Source of the DNA: Paenibacillus sp. USDA918EY
GTDB taxonomy: Bacteria > Bacillota > Bacilli > Paenibacillales > Paenibacillaceae
DNA: 64,000 bases
Direction: 5' to 3'
NCBI RefSeq assembly: GCF_009870825.1
Contig: NZ_WTWY01000002.1
Coordinates: forward strand, 62,001 to 126,000
The notes under the pieces are model-generated. The model made no database searches, was not told the DNA's origin, and saw only the letters and a program-made list of their open reading frames with translations. The first letter of the stretch is position 1; each line of letters starts with the position of its first letter. The position numbers and the translations under genes are program-made. Positions 25,804 through 35,305 of this stretch are shown here, piece by piece.

Positions 25804-27081
25804 TTGAAGCAATATGATGTCATCGTCATCGGGGGCGGATCGGCCGGGCTGATGGCCGCCGTTGCGGCCGCAAAGTTCGGCGCATCCGTGCTGCTGCTCG
25901 ACAAGGGCGCCAAGCTTGGGCGCAAACTGGGGATTTCCGGAGGAGGGCGTTGCAACGTGACGAACGCCAAGGAAACCGAGGATCTGATCGCCCATATCCC
26001 GGGCAACGGCCGCTTTTTATACAGCGCATTCCAGCACTTTAACAACAGAGACATTATGGCGTTTTTCGAAGGGCTGGGGATCGCCCTGAAGGAAGAGGAC
26101 AACGGAAGGATGTTCCCGGTTTCCGACAAGGCGGCAAGCGTCGTCAACACGCTGATCGGCGAAGTCCGCCGATTGGGCGTGGACATTCAAACCGACACTC
26201 CCGTATCGGAAGTCCTTTATTCGGAGGGCCGCGTGTCGGGGGTAAAACTCGCCGCGGGCGATATCCGCCGGGCACACGCAGTCATTGTCGCGACCGGCGG
26301 CAAATCGGTGCCGCATACCGGCTCGACGGGCGACGGTTATCCTTGGGCGGAAGCCGCCGGGCACACCATTACCGAGCTCTATCCTACGGAAGTTCCCATC
26401 GTGTCGCGCGAAAGCTGGATTGCCTCCCGGGAGCTGCAGGGATTGTCGCTTCGCGACGTCGAATTGTCGGTATGGACACCCAAGGGGAAAAAGCAGATCG
26501 GGCACCGCGGGGACATGATTTTCACCCACTTCGGCCTTTCGGGTCCGATCGCCTTGCGCTGCAGCCAGTTCATCCGGCAGGTGAAAAACAAATTCAAGGT
26601 CAATGAGGTCGACATGGCAGTCGATCTTTTCCCCGACCTGCCAACAGGCGAGCTGGACCGGATGCTGCGGGACAAGCTTGAATCCGAACCGAAAAAAGCG
26701 ATCAAAAACGTGCTGAAGGCGCAAATTCCCGAACGCATGCTTCCGCTGCTCCTGAACAAAGCCGGACTGGACGGCGACGCCACCTTCGCCCATCTGCCGA
26801 AGCAGCAGTGGTCGGCTTTTATCGATATATTAAAGAAGTTTGTCATCAAGGTGACCGGCACCAAATCGATCGAAGAGGCATTCGTCACCGGCGGCGGGGT
26901 CAACCTGAAGGAAATCAATCCGAAAACGATGGAATCCAAGCTGATGGAGGGACTTTTTTTCTGCGGGGAAATTCTCGACATCCACGGCTACACCGGCGGC
27001 TATAACATCACGGCGGCCTTCTCCACCGGTTATACCGCGGGAATGCATGCGGCGCGGCTGGCGCATCCCGCTTCCGGCTAA
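25804..27081 (+). CDS. BaiN/YtfP-type FAD-dependent oxidoreductase
   Basis: The 425-residue flavoprotein (HI0933 family) has the FAD-binding DVIVIGGGSAGLMAAVAAA near the start, the family signature LGISGGGRCNVTN, and a C-terminal second dinucleotide segment (FVTGGGVNLKEI, FFCGEILDIHGYTGGYNI). The physiological substrate is not established in most bacteria. I chose TTG at 25804, with AAAGGAGA seven nt upstream; the in-frame region before it is AT-rich non-coding DNA. A terminator follows. Confidence 0.9.
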   Translation: MKQYDVIVIGGGSAGLMAAVAAAKFGASVLLLDKGAKLGRKLGISGGGRCNVTNAKETEDLIAHIPGNGRFLYSAFQHFNNRDIMAFFEGLGIALKEEDNGRMFPVSDKAASVVNTLIGEVRRLGVDIQTDTPVSEVLYSEGRVSGVKLAAGDIRRAHAVIVATGGKSVPHTGSTGDGYPWAEAAGHTITELYPTEVPIVSRESWIASRELQGLSLRDVELSVWTPKGKKQIGHRGDMIFTHFGLSGPIALRCSQFIRQVKNKFKVNEVDMAVDLFPDLPTGELDRMLRDKLESEPKKAIKNVLKAQIPERMLPLLLNKAGLDGDATFAHLPKQQWSAFIDILKKFVIKVTGTKSIEEAFVTGGGVNLKEINPKTMESKLMEGLFFCGEILDIHGYTGGYNITAAFSTGYTAGMHAARLAHPASG

Positions 27082-27107
27082 TCGTTCTAGCCAAGAACGC
27101 CGAAAAC

Positions 27108-27144
27108 CTCCCGGGTTTCGCTTTTGCGATGCGGGAGTTTTTTT
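27108..27144 (+). terminator. intrinsic terminator of the flavoprotein gene
   Basis: CTCCCG pairs with CGGGAG around an inner TCGC/GCGA stem, followed by seven T. Confidence 0.85.
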
Positions 27145-27151
27145 GACGCGT

Positions 27152-28423
27152 TCACATCTTTTTGTTCAACAGGAACATGCGCATGAGATAAGGCACCGCC
27201 CAACTGGCCGCCACGCCCAGCGGTATGAAGCCGACCGCCGCGAGCCATGGATTCAGCCTGGTAAACAGGACAAGCGCCGAAGCCCAGACCGAGTAAGGCA
27301 GCAGCAGCCCCTGCATCGCCGTCAAACCGGCCTGCATGCCGTGTTCATCCGGCCAAGGAAGCAAGGACACGAAGGCGTCCTCCCGAAATGCCGACCACTG
27401 CAAAAACAGCCAGTACGCGATAAGTGCGTGAAGGGCGAGAAACGCTAGAATTTGAATTTTGACCGGCAAAGAAACGAGAACCAATGCGGTAACCCCGGCG
27501 AAACGCAAATATAGAGACCGATGTCCCGGATGGCGGAGCAGCGCTTTGACCATCGCGCCGGCGATTCTCTTGGCGGGCTTCCGGGAGCGGAACACAGGGC
27601 GTGACTTCCGGAAAAGCCATGTTTTGCTGCGGACGCGGCGCGGCTTATCCACGGAATGGCTCAACAGCAGACCCGTCAATCGGGTGCGTTTGACCAGATC
27701 CTCTTGCACGTCATGCATAAACGTGCCGCGCAGTCCGAGCCTGAACTTCAGCAGCAGCAAGCTAAGCAGCGCCATCACGAGCGCCCCGCTCCAAAGAACG
27801 GCCCCCTGATGCCCGAATTTGACCGCGAAAGCGAGAAAAGCCGCTGCGGGCAAAACGGCGAACGGAACGTAAAGCAGCCACCTGCGCACACCCTTGGCCT
27901 GCACCTTAATCAGATGCCGCGACCACATCAGCACCCATTCAAAAGCGACGGTTAGAGCAAGCAGCCCTCCTGCAGCCAAGCCGTCCGCATGGAAATGCCT
28001 GAACAGGAAAGGGAGCAAAACAAGATAACAAACGGACGTTTTGACGGCTGCCGCGGCCATGCTGTACAAACCGCTCCGCAGCATGATTCCCCGCAGCCAT
28101 TCCCTGCGCTGCACCAAAAACAGCACGTCCCCTTCCCGCACCAGCAGCAGGATTTCTCCCAATGAGGCGATGAGTAGCAGCAGGACCGGAACCAGCGCAA
28201 ACGGAAGCATGCCCGCCCAATCAGGCAGCGGTTCCTTCCATAACCCGTAATACAGCCGTCCGCCAAGCAGCAGCGCGGGAACGAGAATATACAATAATAC
28301 CGTCCAATCGTCCGCAACGGACCGCAAGGCGGCCGCCGTTTCCTTCCAATGGCTCCGGAGCCTTCGCCGGAACAAGCTTGCGGGATCCGGGAATTGATAT
28401 CCTTCTTTTTCCTTGGTCATCAT
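27152..28423 (-). CDS. ecsB: ABC transporter membrane subunit, EcsB family
   Basis: The 423-residue protein has about eight to ten hydrophobic segments with large Arg-rich cytoplasmic loops (for example KPRRVRSKTWLFRKSRPVF). It follows the EcsA ATPase by 51 nt, as in other Bacillales. EcsAB affects regulated proteolysis, secretion and competence in Bacillus subtilis; its transported substrate is debated. Membrane-subunit sequences are weakly conserved, so the call rests partly on the neighbour. Confidence 0.85.
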   Translation of the reverse strand: MMTKEKEGYQFPDPASLFRRRLRSHWKETAAALRSVADDWTVLLYILVPALLLGGRLYYGLWKEPLPDWAGMLPFALVPVLLLLIASLGEILLLVREGDVLFLVQRREWLRGIMLRSGLYSMAAAAVKTSVCYLVLLPFLFRHFHADGLAAGGLLALTVAFEWVLMWSRHLIKVQAKGVRRWLLYVPFAVLPAAAFLAFAVKFGHQGAVLWSGALVMALLSLLLLKFRLGLRGTFMHDVQEDLVKRTRLTGLLLSHSVDKPRRVRSKTWLFRKSRPVFRSRKPAKRIAGAMVKALLRHPGHRSLYLRFAGVTALVLVSLPVKIQILAFLALHALIAYWLFLQWSAFREDAFVSLLPWPDEHGMQAGLTAMQGLLLPYSVWASALVLFTRLNPWLAAVGFIPLGVAASWAVPYLMRMFLLNKKM

Positions 28424-28474
28424 CGTACAGGTCCTTTCCGTCCGAAAGAAACGGCCCTTCCGGACAACGAAGCG

Positions 28475-29194
28475 TTATGTCAGTGCGTCGAAGCAGTCGA
28501 ACAGCGACGCTTCGGGAAGCCCGGCGGTTTCCCGGATGTCGGACAGCGTCCCTTCCGCAACGGTAGCGCCTCCGGAAATCATGACGAACCTGTCGCAGAT
28601 TTTCTCCGCCGTATCGAGCACATGCGTCGACATCAGCACCGCCGCGCCGCGTGCGCGCTCTTCGTCCAGCAGCCTCAAAAAATCCTTCGTCGCGCGCGGA
28701 TCCAGCCCGATAAACGGCTCGTCCACAATGTACACGTCCGGTTCGCTCAAAAATCCGAGCATCAGCATCATTTTCTGCTTCATGCCTTTGGAGAAGCCGC
28801 CGGGCAAATCATGCTTGACCTCCTCCATGCCGAACTGGCGCAGCAGCCTGTCCGCTTCCCCGCAAAACTTTTCATAATCGAGGCCGTAAACGGCCGCGGC
28901 CAAATCCATGTGCTCCCACAGCGTCAAATCGTCGTGGAACACCGGCTGTTCGGGAATGTACGCGTACCTTCCCGCGCTGCCCAGGAACGCGACGTCGGTT
29001 TTCGCGTATTTCAGCAGGCCGAGCAGCGTTTTGATCGTCGTGCTTTTGCCCGCCCCGTTCGGGCCGATCAGTCCCAGCAGCTCGCCGGCGTACACCTGAA
29101 AAGCGATATTTCGGATCCGCGGATGGCCCTCCTCGTATCCCGCCTCCTCAATCGCGACGTCCAGCAGCGGCTGTTTCGCGTGTTCCGTTTCCAT
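28475..29194 (-). CDS. ecsA: ABC transporter ATPase, EcsA family
   Basis: The 239-residue ATPase has Walker A GPNGAGKST, a signature loop of the exporter-like form GGFSKGMKQK in place of LSGGQ, Walker B YIVDEPFIGLDP and the H-loop MSTHVLDTAEK. The altered signature is typical of EcsA. It is the first gene of the ecsAB operon and is divergent from the MarR gene at 29429. Confidence 0.92.
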   Translation of the reverse strand: METEHAKQPLLDVAIEEAGYEEGHPRIRNIAFQVYAGELLGLIGPNGAGKSTTIKTLLGLLKYAKTDVAFLGSAGRYAYIPEQPVFHDDLTLWEHMDLAAAVYGLDYEKFCGEADRLLRQFGMEEVKHDLPGGFSKGMKQKMMLMLGFLSEPDVYIVDEPFIGLDPRATKDFLRLLDEERARGAAVLMSTHVLDTAEKICDRFVMISGGATVAEGTLSDIRETAGLPEASLFDCFDALT

Positions 29195-29428
29195 GCCAAT
29201 CTTCTCCCTTCAAAAAAACCTCACCGGCTTAAGCGCATTCTACGATGTGTTGCGAAATAAACGTCAATCGGGCGGGTACCCGCATTGCCGCAAATTTTAA
29301 TGTTTTAAAGCTGACGGATTGTGACAAATCGCATGTTTTTCGGGCGGGCCGAACGTTTATGATATAGATACAATACGATTCGGGCTGCGGACATGTTTCA
29401 AAAATCGAACAAAAGGGCGGGATTGAGG

Positions 29429-29896
29429 ATGATTCACGCGCAAAAACGGGACACCGAACTATCATTGCACCTGTATCGGGTGTTCGCCAAAAGCTTCAAA
29501 AGCGTAAGCGAACACGCCGTCATCGGCGCCAAGTCCGAAGGTTTTCACCCGACGGCTTTTGCCGTCATGGAAATGCTGTATTGCAAGGGAGCGCATCCCA
29601 TCCAGCAAATCGGCTCAAGCCTGCTGCTCCAAAGCGGAAACGTCACGTATGTGATCGACAAACTCGAAAAACGCGGATGCATTCACCGCAGACCCTGCCC
29701 GACCGACCGCCGCGTCATTTACGTCGAGCTGACGCCGGAAGGCGAAGCTCTGATGAGCGAGCTGTACCCCAGATACGGCAGCCGGATCCATCATGCTTTC
29801 AGCGGCCTCGATGACGAAGAAAAATCCGAGCTGATCCGGCTGCTGAAAAAAATGGGGATGCAGGCGGAAAGACTTATGCCTTCATCCCAGAAATAA
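29429..29896 (+). CDS. MarR-family transcriptional regulator
   Basis: The 155-residue protein has a MarR winged helix (HPIQQIGSSLLLQSGNVTYVIDKLEKRGCIHRRPCPTDRRVIYVELTPEG). The only Cys residues near the dimer region are at YCKG and in the wing (CIHRRPC), so redox sensing of the OhrR kind is possible but not indicated. A weak ribosome site (GATTGAGG) precedes the ATG; a TTG two codons earlier is an alternative. It is divergent from ecsA and convergent with the exporter at 30033, whose expression it might control. Confidence 0.85.
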   Translation: MIHAQKRDTELSLHLYRVFAKSFKSVSEHAVIGAKSEGFHPTAFAVMEMLYCKGAHPIQQIGSSLLLQSGNVTYVIDKLEKRGCIHRRPCPTDRRVIYVELTPEGEALMSELYPRYGSRIHHAFSGLDDEEKSELIRLLKKMGMQAERLMPSSQK

Positions 29897-29911
29897 CCCG
29901 CATACATAGGC

Positions 29912-29950
29912 CATAGCCGGGATATCTCCTCCCTGTCGGCCTCTTTTTTT
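29912..29950 (+). terminator. probable terminator of the MarR gene
   Basis: AGGCC/GGCCT with an inner GGGA/TCCC stem is followed by eight T. The internal mismatches make it weaker than its neighbours. Confidence 0.6.
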
Positions 29951-29970
29951 TGCCCGAAGCGCTTCACGGA

Positions 29971-30017
29971 AAAAAAGGACACCCCTTGAACCGGACAATT
30001 TCATCCGGGGGGTGTCC
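29971..30017 (-). terminator. intrinsic terminator of the exporter gene
   Basis: GGACACCCC pairs with GGGGTGTCC and is followed on the minus strand by a run of T. It lies 15 nt past the stop at 30033. Confidence 0.85.
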
Positions 30018-30032
30018 TTTCCTGCCGTTACC

Positions 30033-31571
30033 TTATACGCCGGGGTTGTCCCCGGCTTTTGCCGTTTCGGGCTCCTCCTCCGGCGACGGAACCGTGTTCC
30101 GCAGCGCCAGAACGGAAATCAGGCTGATCACCGCGATGACCCCCATGACGACGTACAGCGAATGGAGACTGCCCTCCAGCACATGCTTCAACTGATTCCA
30201 CAATTCCTTCGGCATATCGGCGCTGCCTTCCGGCGTCAGCAGCCGGTTGATATCCTCTTGTTTCACATGTTCGAGGCCCGGCTGACGGGAAATCCGGCCA
30301 GCCATGCTCAGATTGATGTACGTTCCGAACACGGCAACGCCGACCGTCTGCCCCAAGGAACGGACGAACGTGTTCAGCGCCGTGGACGCTCCCCGCAGCG
30401 AGTACCCGACCGAAGACTGGGCGATGATCGTAAACACGGTGGTCGAGTACCCGAATCCCAAACCGTAAATGAAGGTGAAAATCAAAAGCACATAGTGCGG
30501 GGTGGATCCGTTAATAAGGGCAAGTCCGACCGCGCCGATCACGATGCCGGCCAGGCCGATGGCGCTTGTCTTGCGCGAGCCTGCCGTCAGGATCAACCGG
30601 CTTCCGAACACCGAGCCAAACAGCCAGCCGATCGACATCGGGGCCATCGTCAGGCCCGACAGCGTCGCGTTTTTGCCCATCACGCCCTGAATCCAAAGCG
30701 GCGTATAGGTCGTTAACCCGATCAGCAGGGCGCTGGTCAGAATGCTCGCCACCGTGGACACCGAGATGTCGCGGATGCGGAACAGCTTCAAGGGCAGCAT
30801 CGGCTCGGCCGCGCGGTTTTCGATGAAAATAAACATGACGAGCAGAACGGCCGCCAAAACAAAACATCCGATCAACAGCGGCGAGCTCCAGCTGAAATAT
30901 TGCCCGCCGGTCGCAAGCGCAAACAAAAGCGCGGTCATGCCGACCGTAAATGACGCCGCTCCCGCCACATCGACGGATGTTTTCTCCCGCTTGTCCCGGC
31001 TTTCATGGAAATAGCGGGCGATCAGCCACATCGAAATGACGCCGAACGGAACGTTAAAACCGAAAATCCAGCGCCAATTCAAATAATCGACGAAATAACC
31101 GCCGACGAGCGGCCCGATCAGCGAGGATATGCCCCATACGGAGCTGATCAGCCCCTGGATTTTGGCACGCTCCTCAATCCGGTACACGTCGCCGATAATG
31201 GTAAACGTCACCGGCACGATGGCTCCGGCGCCGATCCCCTGGATCGCCCGGAACGCGATGAGCTGTTCCATGTTTTGCGAAAAGCTGCAGAGCAGCGAGC
31301 CGAGCACGAACAGCAGCGAGCCGATCTGGAATACCGGCTTGCGCCCGTACAGATCGCTGACTTTGCCGAAAATCGGCGTCGACACGGCCATCGTCAGCAG
31401 AAAAGCCGTAAATATCCAGCTCAGCAGTTTCATGCCTCCGAAGCTGCTGATGATGGCGGGCCCTGCGGGCCCCGTGACCGTCCCTTCAATCGCCGACAGG
31501 AACGTCGATACCAATATACCGATCAGAATGAGCTGGCGTTTGGAATGTAGAACTTCGGATTGAACAGACAT
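30033..31571 (-). CDS. MFS drug exporter, DHA2 (14-helix) family
   Basis: The 512-residue protein has fourteen hydrophobic segments and DHA2 motifs: GKVSDLYGRKPVF (motif A), RAIQGIGAGAIVP (motif B) and the motif C region GPLVGGYFVDYLNWRWIF. It probably exports a cationic or hydrophobic drug by proton antiport. The first-helix motif is unusual (AIEGTVTGPAGPAI), with a charged Glu where most family members have Asp-Thr. A MarR gene lies convergently downstream. Confidence 0.9.
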   Translation of the reverse strand: MSVQSEVLHSKRQLILIGILVSTFLSAIEGTVTGPAGPAIISSFGGMKLLSWIFTAFLLTMAVSTPIFGKVSDLYGRKPVFQIGSLLFVLGSLLCSFSQNMEQLIAFRAIQGIGAGAIVPVTFTIIGDVYRIEERAKIQGLISSVWGISSLIGPLVGGYFVDYLNWRWIFGFNVPFGVISMWLIARYFHESRDKREKTSVDVAGAASFTVGMTALLFALATGGQYFSWSSPLLIGCFVLAAVLLVMFIFIENRAAEPMLPLKLFRIRDISVSTVASILTSALLIGLTTYTPLWIQGVMGKNATLSGLTMAPMSIGWLFGSVFGSRLILTAGSRKTSAIGLAGIVIGAVGLALINGSTPHYVLLIFTFIYGLGFGYSTTVFTIIAQSSVGYSLRGASTALNTFVRSLGQTVGVAVFGTYINLSMAGRISRQPGLEHVKQEDINRLLTPEGSADMPKELWNQLKHVLEGSLHSLYVVMGVIAVISLISVLALRNTVPSPEEEPETAKAGDNPGV

Positions 31572-31769
31572 GGGTTTCCTTTCTGGACGACGAGGAAAAA
31601 GAACCGCTGCGCCCGGTTACGCACCGTTCGCCCTGCGCCCGCGCAGCTTGCGGGGAACCCAATGGCGGCTCCTTCCGCTGCGCGAGTTCCCGCTCGTCAT
31701 CATATATGTTGTATTCGCATCAGGCGGTTTCTATTTGATTTTGATAAGGTTTCCATTCCATGTCAACTC

Positions 31770-32351
31770 CTAATCCTCAAAATTTCCGAATGAAACCTCC
31801 CAATCCGAGCGCAGCAGCGCGTGCATATCGGCATCCACGAAGCCCTGATCCGTATGCCGATACTGCCGGAGCCGCCCTTCCAGCGTAAATCCGAGCGCAT
31901 GAAACAACCGTCCGGCACGTTCGTTGCGGGGATCGGTCAACGCTTCGAGGCGATTTAGCCCCATCTCTCCGAAAGCGTAGTCGATGAGAAGGCCGACGGC
32001 TTCCCGCATGTAACCGCGGCCCCAATAAGCGCTTGCCAGCTCGCAGCCGATTTCTCCTCGGTAAGCTCCCTCTAGCTGCCACCAGTTCAAACCGCAGCTG
32101 CCGATCAATCCGCCGTCCGACGCATGAATCCCCCACCGCAAGCCGTCGTCGGTCAGGGATAGACGGTTAAGCAGGCCGATCAGTTCCGCCGCGGCCTCCG
32201 CATTCGGCATGTCGGGAAGATCCGCATACCGCCTCACCTCGGGGTCGGCCCAACATTCGTACATCGCTTGCGCATCCCGGGCGGAAAGACGGCGCAGGAT
32301 CACGCGCCCCCCCTCGAGTTCCGGAATGCTGCCTTCGCAGCGGTATAGCAT
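31770..32351 (-). CDS. GNAT acetyltransferase, RimJ/RimL type
   Basis: This 193-residue acetyltransferase opens with LEGGRVILRRLSARDAQAMYECWADPEV and has the acetyl-CoA loop YWGRGYMREAVGLLIDYAF and the ending ERAGRLFHALGFTLEGRLRQ. This matches the RimJ/RimL group that modifies N-terminal amino groups or other amines. The ATG at 32351 has AAGGAGGGA upstream; the longer frame has no site. It stands alone. Confidence 0.88.
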   Translation of the reverse strand: MLYRCEGSIPELEGGRVILRRLSARDAQAMYECWADPEVRRYADLPDMPNAEAAAELIGLLNRLSLTDDGLRWGIHASDGGLIGSCGLNWWQLEGAYRGEIGCELASAYWGRGYMREAVGLLIDYAFGEMGLNRLEALTDPRNERAGRLFHALGFTLEGRLRQYRHTDQGFVDADMHALLRSDWEVSFGNFED

Positions 32352-32476
32352 ATCTTGTCCCTCCTTAGATAAAAAAATGGCTGGATGCGCGCCACTCGCA
32401 AATAAACGAACTTCCCCCATCTGTGACCCCAGCCGCGATAGTTTTCAACGGCTGTATGCGCCGGCACGTTTGAAAA

Positions 32477-32521
32477 AAGCGCTTGTCCCGTCCGGTTTCG
32501 CCGGTTGGCGGGCAAGCGCTT
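32477..32521 (-). terminator. intrinsic terminator of bdbC
   Basis: AAGCGCTTGCCCG pairs with CGGGACAAGCGCTT, with an inner CCGG-rich loop, followed by TTTT on the minus strand. Confidence 0.8.
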
Positions 32522-32530
32522 GCGACATGC

Positions 32531-32980
32531 TTAGGCTTCCTGTGCGTTATCCTTCGGTTCGCGTCCCGCCCAAAGCAGCAGGACGATGAGGATGAACGCA
32601 ATCAAGGCGAGAAGCGGAATGGTGATGAATCCGAACCAGTTCAAATAATCGAAATTACACGGAATCCCGACGGTGCACGGAAGGGCTTTGGCCAGCGCCG
32701 GAATTTTCTGCTCCAGATAATGGTAGATGGAGATGCAGCCCCCGATGACGCTGAGCGTCATGGCATAGGGGATGATTTTGCGGTCGTTCTTGTAGCTTGC
32801 GATCCCGAGCAGGATGACCTCCGGATACATGAAAATCCGCTGAAACCAGCACAGCTTGCATGGCTCGTAACGCATGACTTCGCTTAAGTACAAGCTTCCG
32901 CCCACAGCCACGATGGATACAATCCAAGCCATGTACAGGGCATACGGACGAATAGACGCCAAGAAACGATTGCCTTCCAT
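32531..32980 (-). CDS. bdbC: disulfide oxidoreductase, DsbB family
   Basis: The 149-residue membrane protein has four helices and two Cys pairs: C41-KL-C44 and C102/C108. It reoxidises its thiol-oxidase partner and passes electrons to menaquinone. This matches BdbC of Bacillales. It is encoded 30 nt after bdbD, in one operon. The pair introduces disulfides into exported proteins. Confidence 0.92.
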   Translation of the reverse strand: MEGNRFLASIRPYALYMAWIVSIVAVGGSLYLSEVMRYEPCKLCWFQRIFMYPEVILLGIASYKNDRKIIPYAMTLSVIGGCISIYHYLEQKIPALAKALPCTVGIPCNFDYLNWFGFITIPLLALIAFILIVLLLWAGREPKDNAQEA

Positions 32981-33010
32981 CGTTTTAACTCCTTTTTCTT
33001 CAAAGTTTCG

Positions 33011-33742
33011 TCATTCTTTATTTTGCTCGGCCAGCTTCTTCTCGATGAACGGCTTCAGCACGGAATAGTTCATGGAGGCTTTTTCGGAAGCCATCTCCCC
33101 GTTAACGAACAACGTCGGCGTGCTCATGACGTTCAGTTTCCGCGCCAAAGCGTTTTGGCTGTCGATTTCTTTTTGATATGTTTTTTCGTCGATATCCTTG
33201 CGGAGCTGGTCGTAATCAACCTTGATGTTCTCCGTGCGGGCGAGGTTCACCAGGAAATCCGGCGTTGCCCACTCGGTGTTTTCGTCTCCTTGGTTTCTGT
33301 AAATCGCCTCGTAATATTTCCAGAATTCATCCTTGTTCTGATGGAACACGGACTGCGCGGCCAACGCGGCGGTATTGGAATCCGCTTCCGGACTGATAAT
33401 GAGATAATTGCTGAAGTACAGGGCGGCTTTGCCCGTATCGATGAAGTCTTTTTTCAGCTGCGGCGAAATCTCTTGGGTGAAATACTGGCAGCTAGGACAT
33501 TTGTAATCGCCCATTTCCACGATTTTGACCGGTGCATCCGGATTGCCGAGCACAGGCATGGAGCTGTAGTCGAAGTTGCCTTCCTTGGACGATGAACCCG
33601 GTCTGATGATGATCAGCAGCAGCACCAATACGACGATGCATGCGCCCGTGATCCACATGACCCGCTTCATGCGCTTCTCCTGCTGCTCCCTTTGGGCCTG
33701 TCTCTGCGCGATTGTATTTCCCGGCTTTTTCTTGGCTTTCAT
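33011..33742 (-). CDS. bdbD: membrane-anchored thiol-disulfide oxidoreductase, DsbA family
   Basis: This 243-residue protein has a basic cytoplasmic start, one membrane anchor (about 27-47) and a thioredoxin-like extracellular domain with active site C82-PS-C85 (GDYKCPSCQYF). The cis-Pro loop reads MSTPTLFVNG. It oxidises exported proteins and is recharged by BdbC. It is the first gene of the bdbDC operon. Confidence 0.92.
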   Translation of the reverse strand: MKAKKKPGNTIAQRQAQREQQEKRMKRVMWITGACIVVLVLLLIIIRPGSSSKEGNFDYSSMPVLGNPDAPVKIVEMGDYKCPSCQYFTQEISPQLKKDFIDTGKAALYFSNYLIISPEADSNTAALAAQSVFHQNKDEFWKYYEAIYRNQGDENTEWATPDFLVNLARTENIKVDYDQLRKDIDEKTYQKEIDSQNALARKLNVMSTPTLFVNGEMASEKASMNYSVLKPFIEKKLAEQNKE

Positions 33743-34051
33743 AAATTGCCGACCCTCTCCTCTCTTCGAACCAAAGTTCGAGGCGACTTGGCATGATTTT
33801 TTGGTTTCTTCCTTATATTAGCTGCATAATGGCTGCAAAAAAATGCTGCATGTCCACTTTATTCTAGCATCTTGCTCTTTGAAAGGCTATATCATTGGGA
33901 AAGGATCTTGCCGTTACAGACGCCCTCTTCCCGAATTCGTCAGATTTTATCCATTTTTCGGTAGGCGGCGTCGCCTTTTGCGGTTAAAATTGGTTAAAAA
34001 CGCATATACTAATGCCCTACCGATCAATAGCCATCATGGAGGTGAGCGGAA
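33743..34051. other. 309-bp divergent intergenic region
   Basis: The spacer lies between bdbD (leftward) and the hydrolase gene at 34052 (rightward). I see a CGAAC/GTTCG hairpin at 33767-33781 and AT-rich promoter-like DNA, but no strong promoter match and no gene. Confidence 0.4.
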
Positions 34052-35068
34052 TTGGAATGGTGGGTCATCGTCCTGATTGCAGCGGTTGCCGCGCTTGCGG
34101 CCGCAGGTATTACCCAATATGCATTCATACAAATGACGCAAATGAAAGCGTTAAGTTACCAGCAGATTTTTGAAGCTTTCGAACGGGCAGGCGCCCGCTT
34201 CCGCGATTATTACGAGCCGCTTAAAAAGGAAAACGTCGAGATCAGAAGCCATGACGGCCTCCGACTGAACGGAGTTGTCGTCAAAACGGAGCAGCCTTCG
34301 GCCAAATGGGTTATTCTCGTGCACGGGTATACCACTTCCCTGCCCGCATCCATTCCGTTTATGGAAATGTTCCGCGAGGAAGGATTCAACCTGCTGCTCA
34401 TCGACCAGCGCCGGCACGGCAAAAGCGAAGGCAAATACACGACATACGGCTACCATGAAAAACACGACGTCGCGGCCTGGGTGCGATTCATTAAAAAAAC
34501 GCACGGCCAAAACTGCATCATCGGCCTTCACGGCGTTTCGCTTGGAGGAGGCACCGTGCTGGAATATTTGTCGCTGCCGGAAGCCGACGCCAAATTCGTC
34601 ATCGCCGACTGCCCTTATTCCGATTTGACGCGTCTGATGCACCATCAAATGCAGCGCTTAAACCACATCCCTGCCGCCGTGTTCCTCCCTTTGGTCAACG
34701 TCCGGCTGCGCAAAAAGGCGGGGTTTTCGCTGAAGCAGGTCAGCCCGGTCCGCACCGTGCAAAGCAGCAGCGTGCCCGTCATGTTTATCCATGGCACCAG
34801 GGATGATTATATCCCGCCGTCCATGAGCGAGGATCTGTTCGCCGCCAAAACGGGAACGAAAAAGCTTCTGCTTGTCCAGGACGCAACGCACGGCTTTGCG
34901 TTGGATGCCGACCCCGTCCTGTATAAACGGTCGGTGCAGCAATTTGTGCGCGAAGCGCTGGCGGGCGCAGGCAATCCGGCGGAAGCCCCGGAGCAGGCCG
35001 TGGTGCTTCCATGGCCGGAAAAAGCGGATTATGGCGGATTCGAATTGACGGAAGCCCCTAATGGTTAG
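34052..35068 (+). CDS. alpha/beta hydrolase with N-terminal membrane anchor
   Basis: The 338-residue protein has one N-terminal hydrophobic helix (about 3-20), then an alpha/beta hydrolase fold: VILVHGYTTS (oxyanion loop), GVSLGGGTVLEY (nucleophile Ser in GxSxGG), FIHGTRDDYIP (Asp) and ATHGFAL (His). It resembles YqkD-type hydrolases. Substrate is unknown. The start is TTG with GGAGGTGAG upstream. A bidirectional terminator follows. Confidence 0.85.
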   Translation: MEWWVIVLIAAVAALAAAGITQYAFIQMTQMKALSYQQIFEAFERAGARFRDYYEPLKKENVEIRSHDGLRLNGVVVKTEQPSAKWVILVHGYTTSLPASIPFMEMFREEGFNLLLIDQRRHGKSEGKYTTYGYHEKHDVAAWVRFIKKTHGQNCIIGLHGVSLGGGTVLEYLSLPEADAKFVIADCPYSDLTRLMHHQMQRLNHIPAAVFLPLVNVRLRKKAGFSLKQVSPVRTVQSSSVPVMFIHGTRDDYIPPSMSEDLFAAKTGTKKLLLVQDATHGFALDADPVLYKRSVQQFVREALAGAGNPAEAPEQAVVLPWPEKADYGGFELTEAPNG

Positions 35069-35116
35069 GCCCGGCTTGGTATTTATCCGTTCACGCGCAA
35101 CAAATTGCCGCAAAAA

Positions 35117-35152
35117 AATCCCCCTCCGTCATATACCGAAGGGGGATTTTTG
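35117..35152. terminator. bidirectional intrinsic terminator
   Basis: AATCCCCCT pairs with AGGGGGATT and is followed by T5 on the plus strand; an A7 run on the left serves the minus strand. It ends the hydrolase transcript. Confidence 0.85.
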
Positions 35153-35305
35153 CTGCATCGGCCGAATAATTACAGCCGTACATGGAATAAATATCCATAA
35201 TTTGATCCCCGCTTCAAGCGCATAGCATCTTTTGCTTGACGCGGAGGCCATTCCTGTATACTATCTTTTATAATTAACCAACGGTTAAAAGAAAGGTGGA
35301 GTATG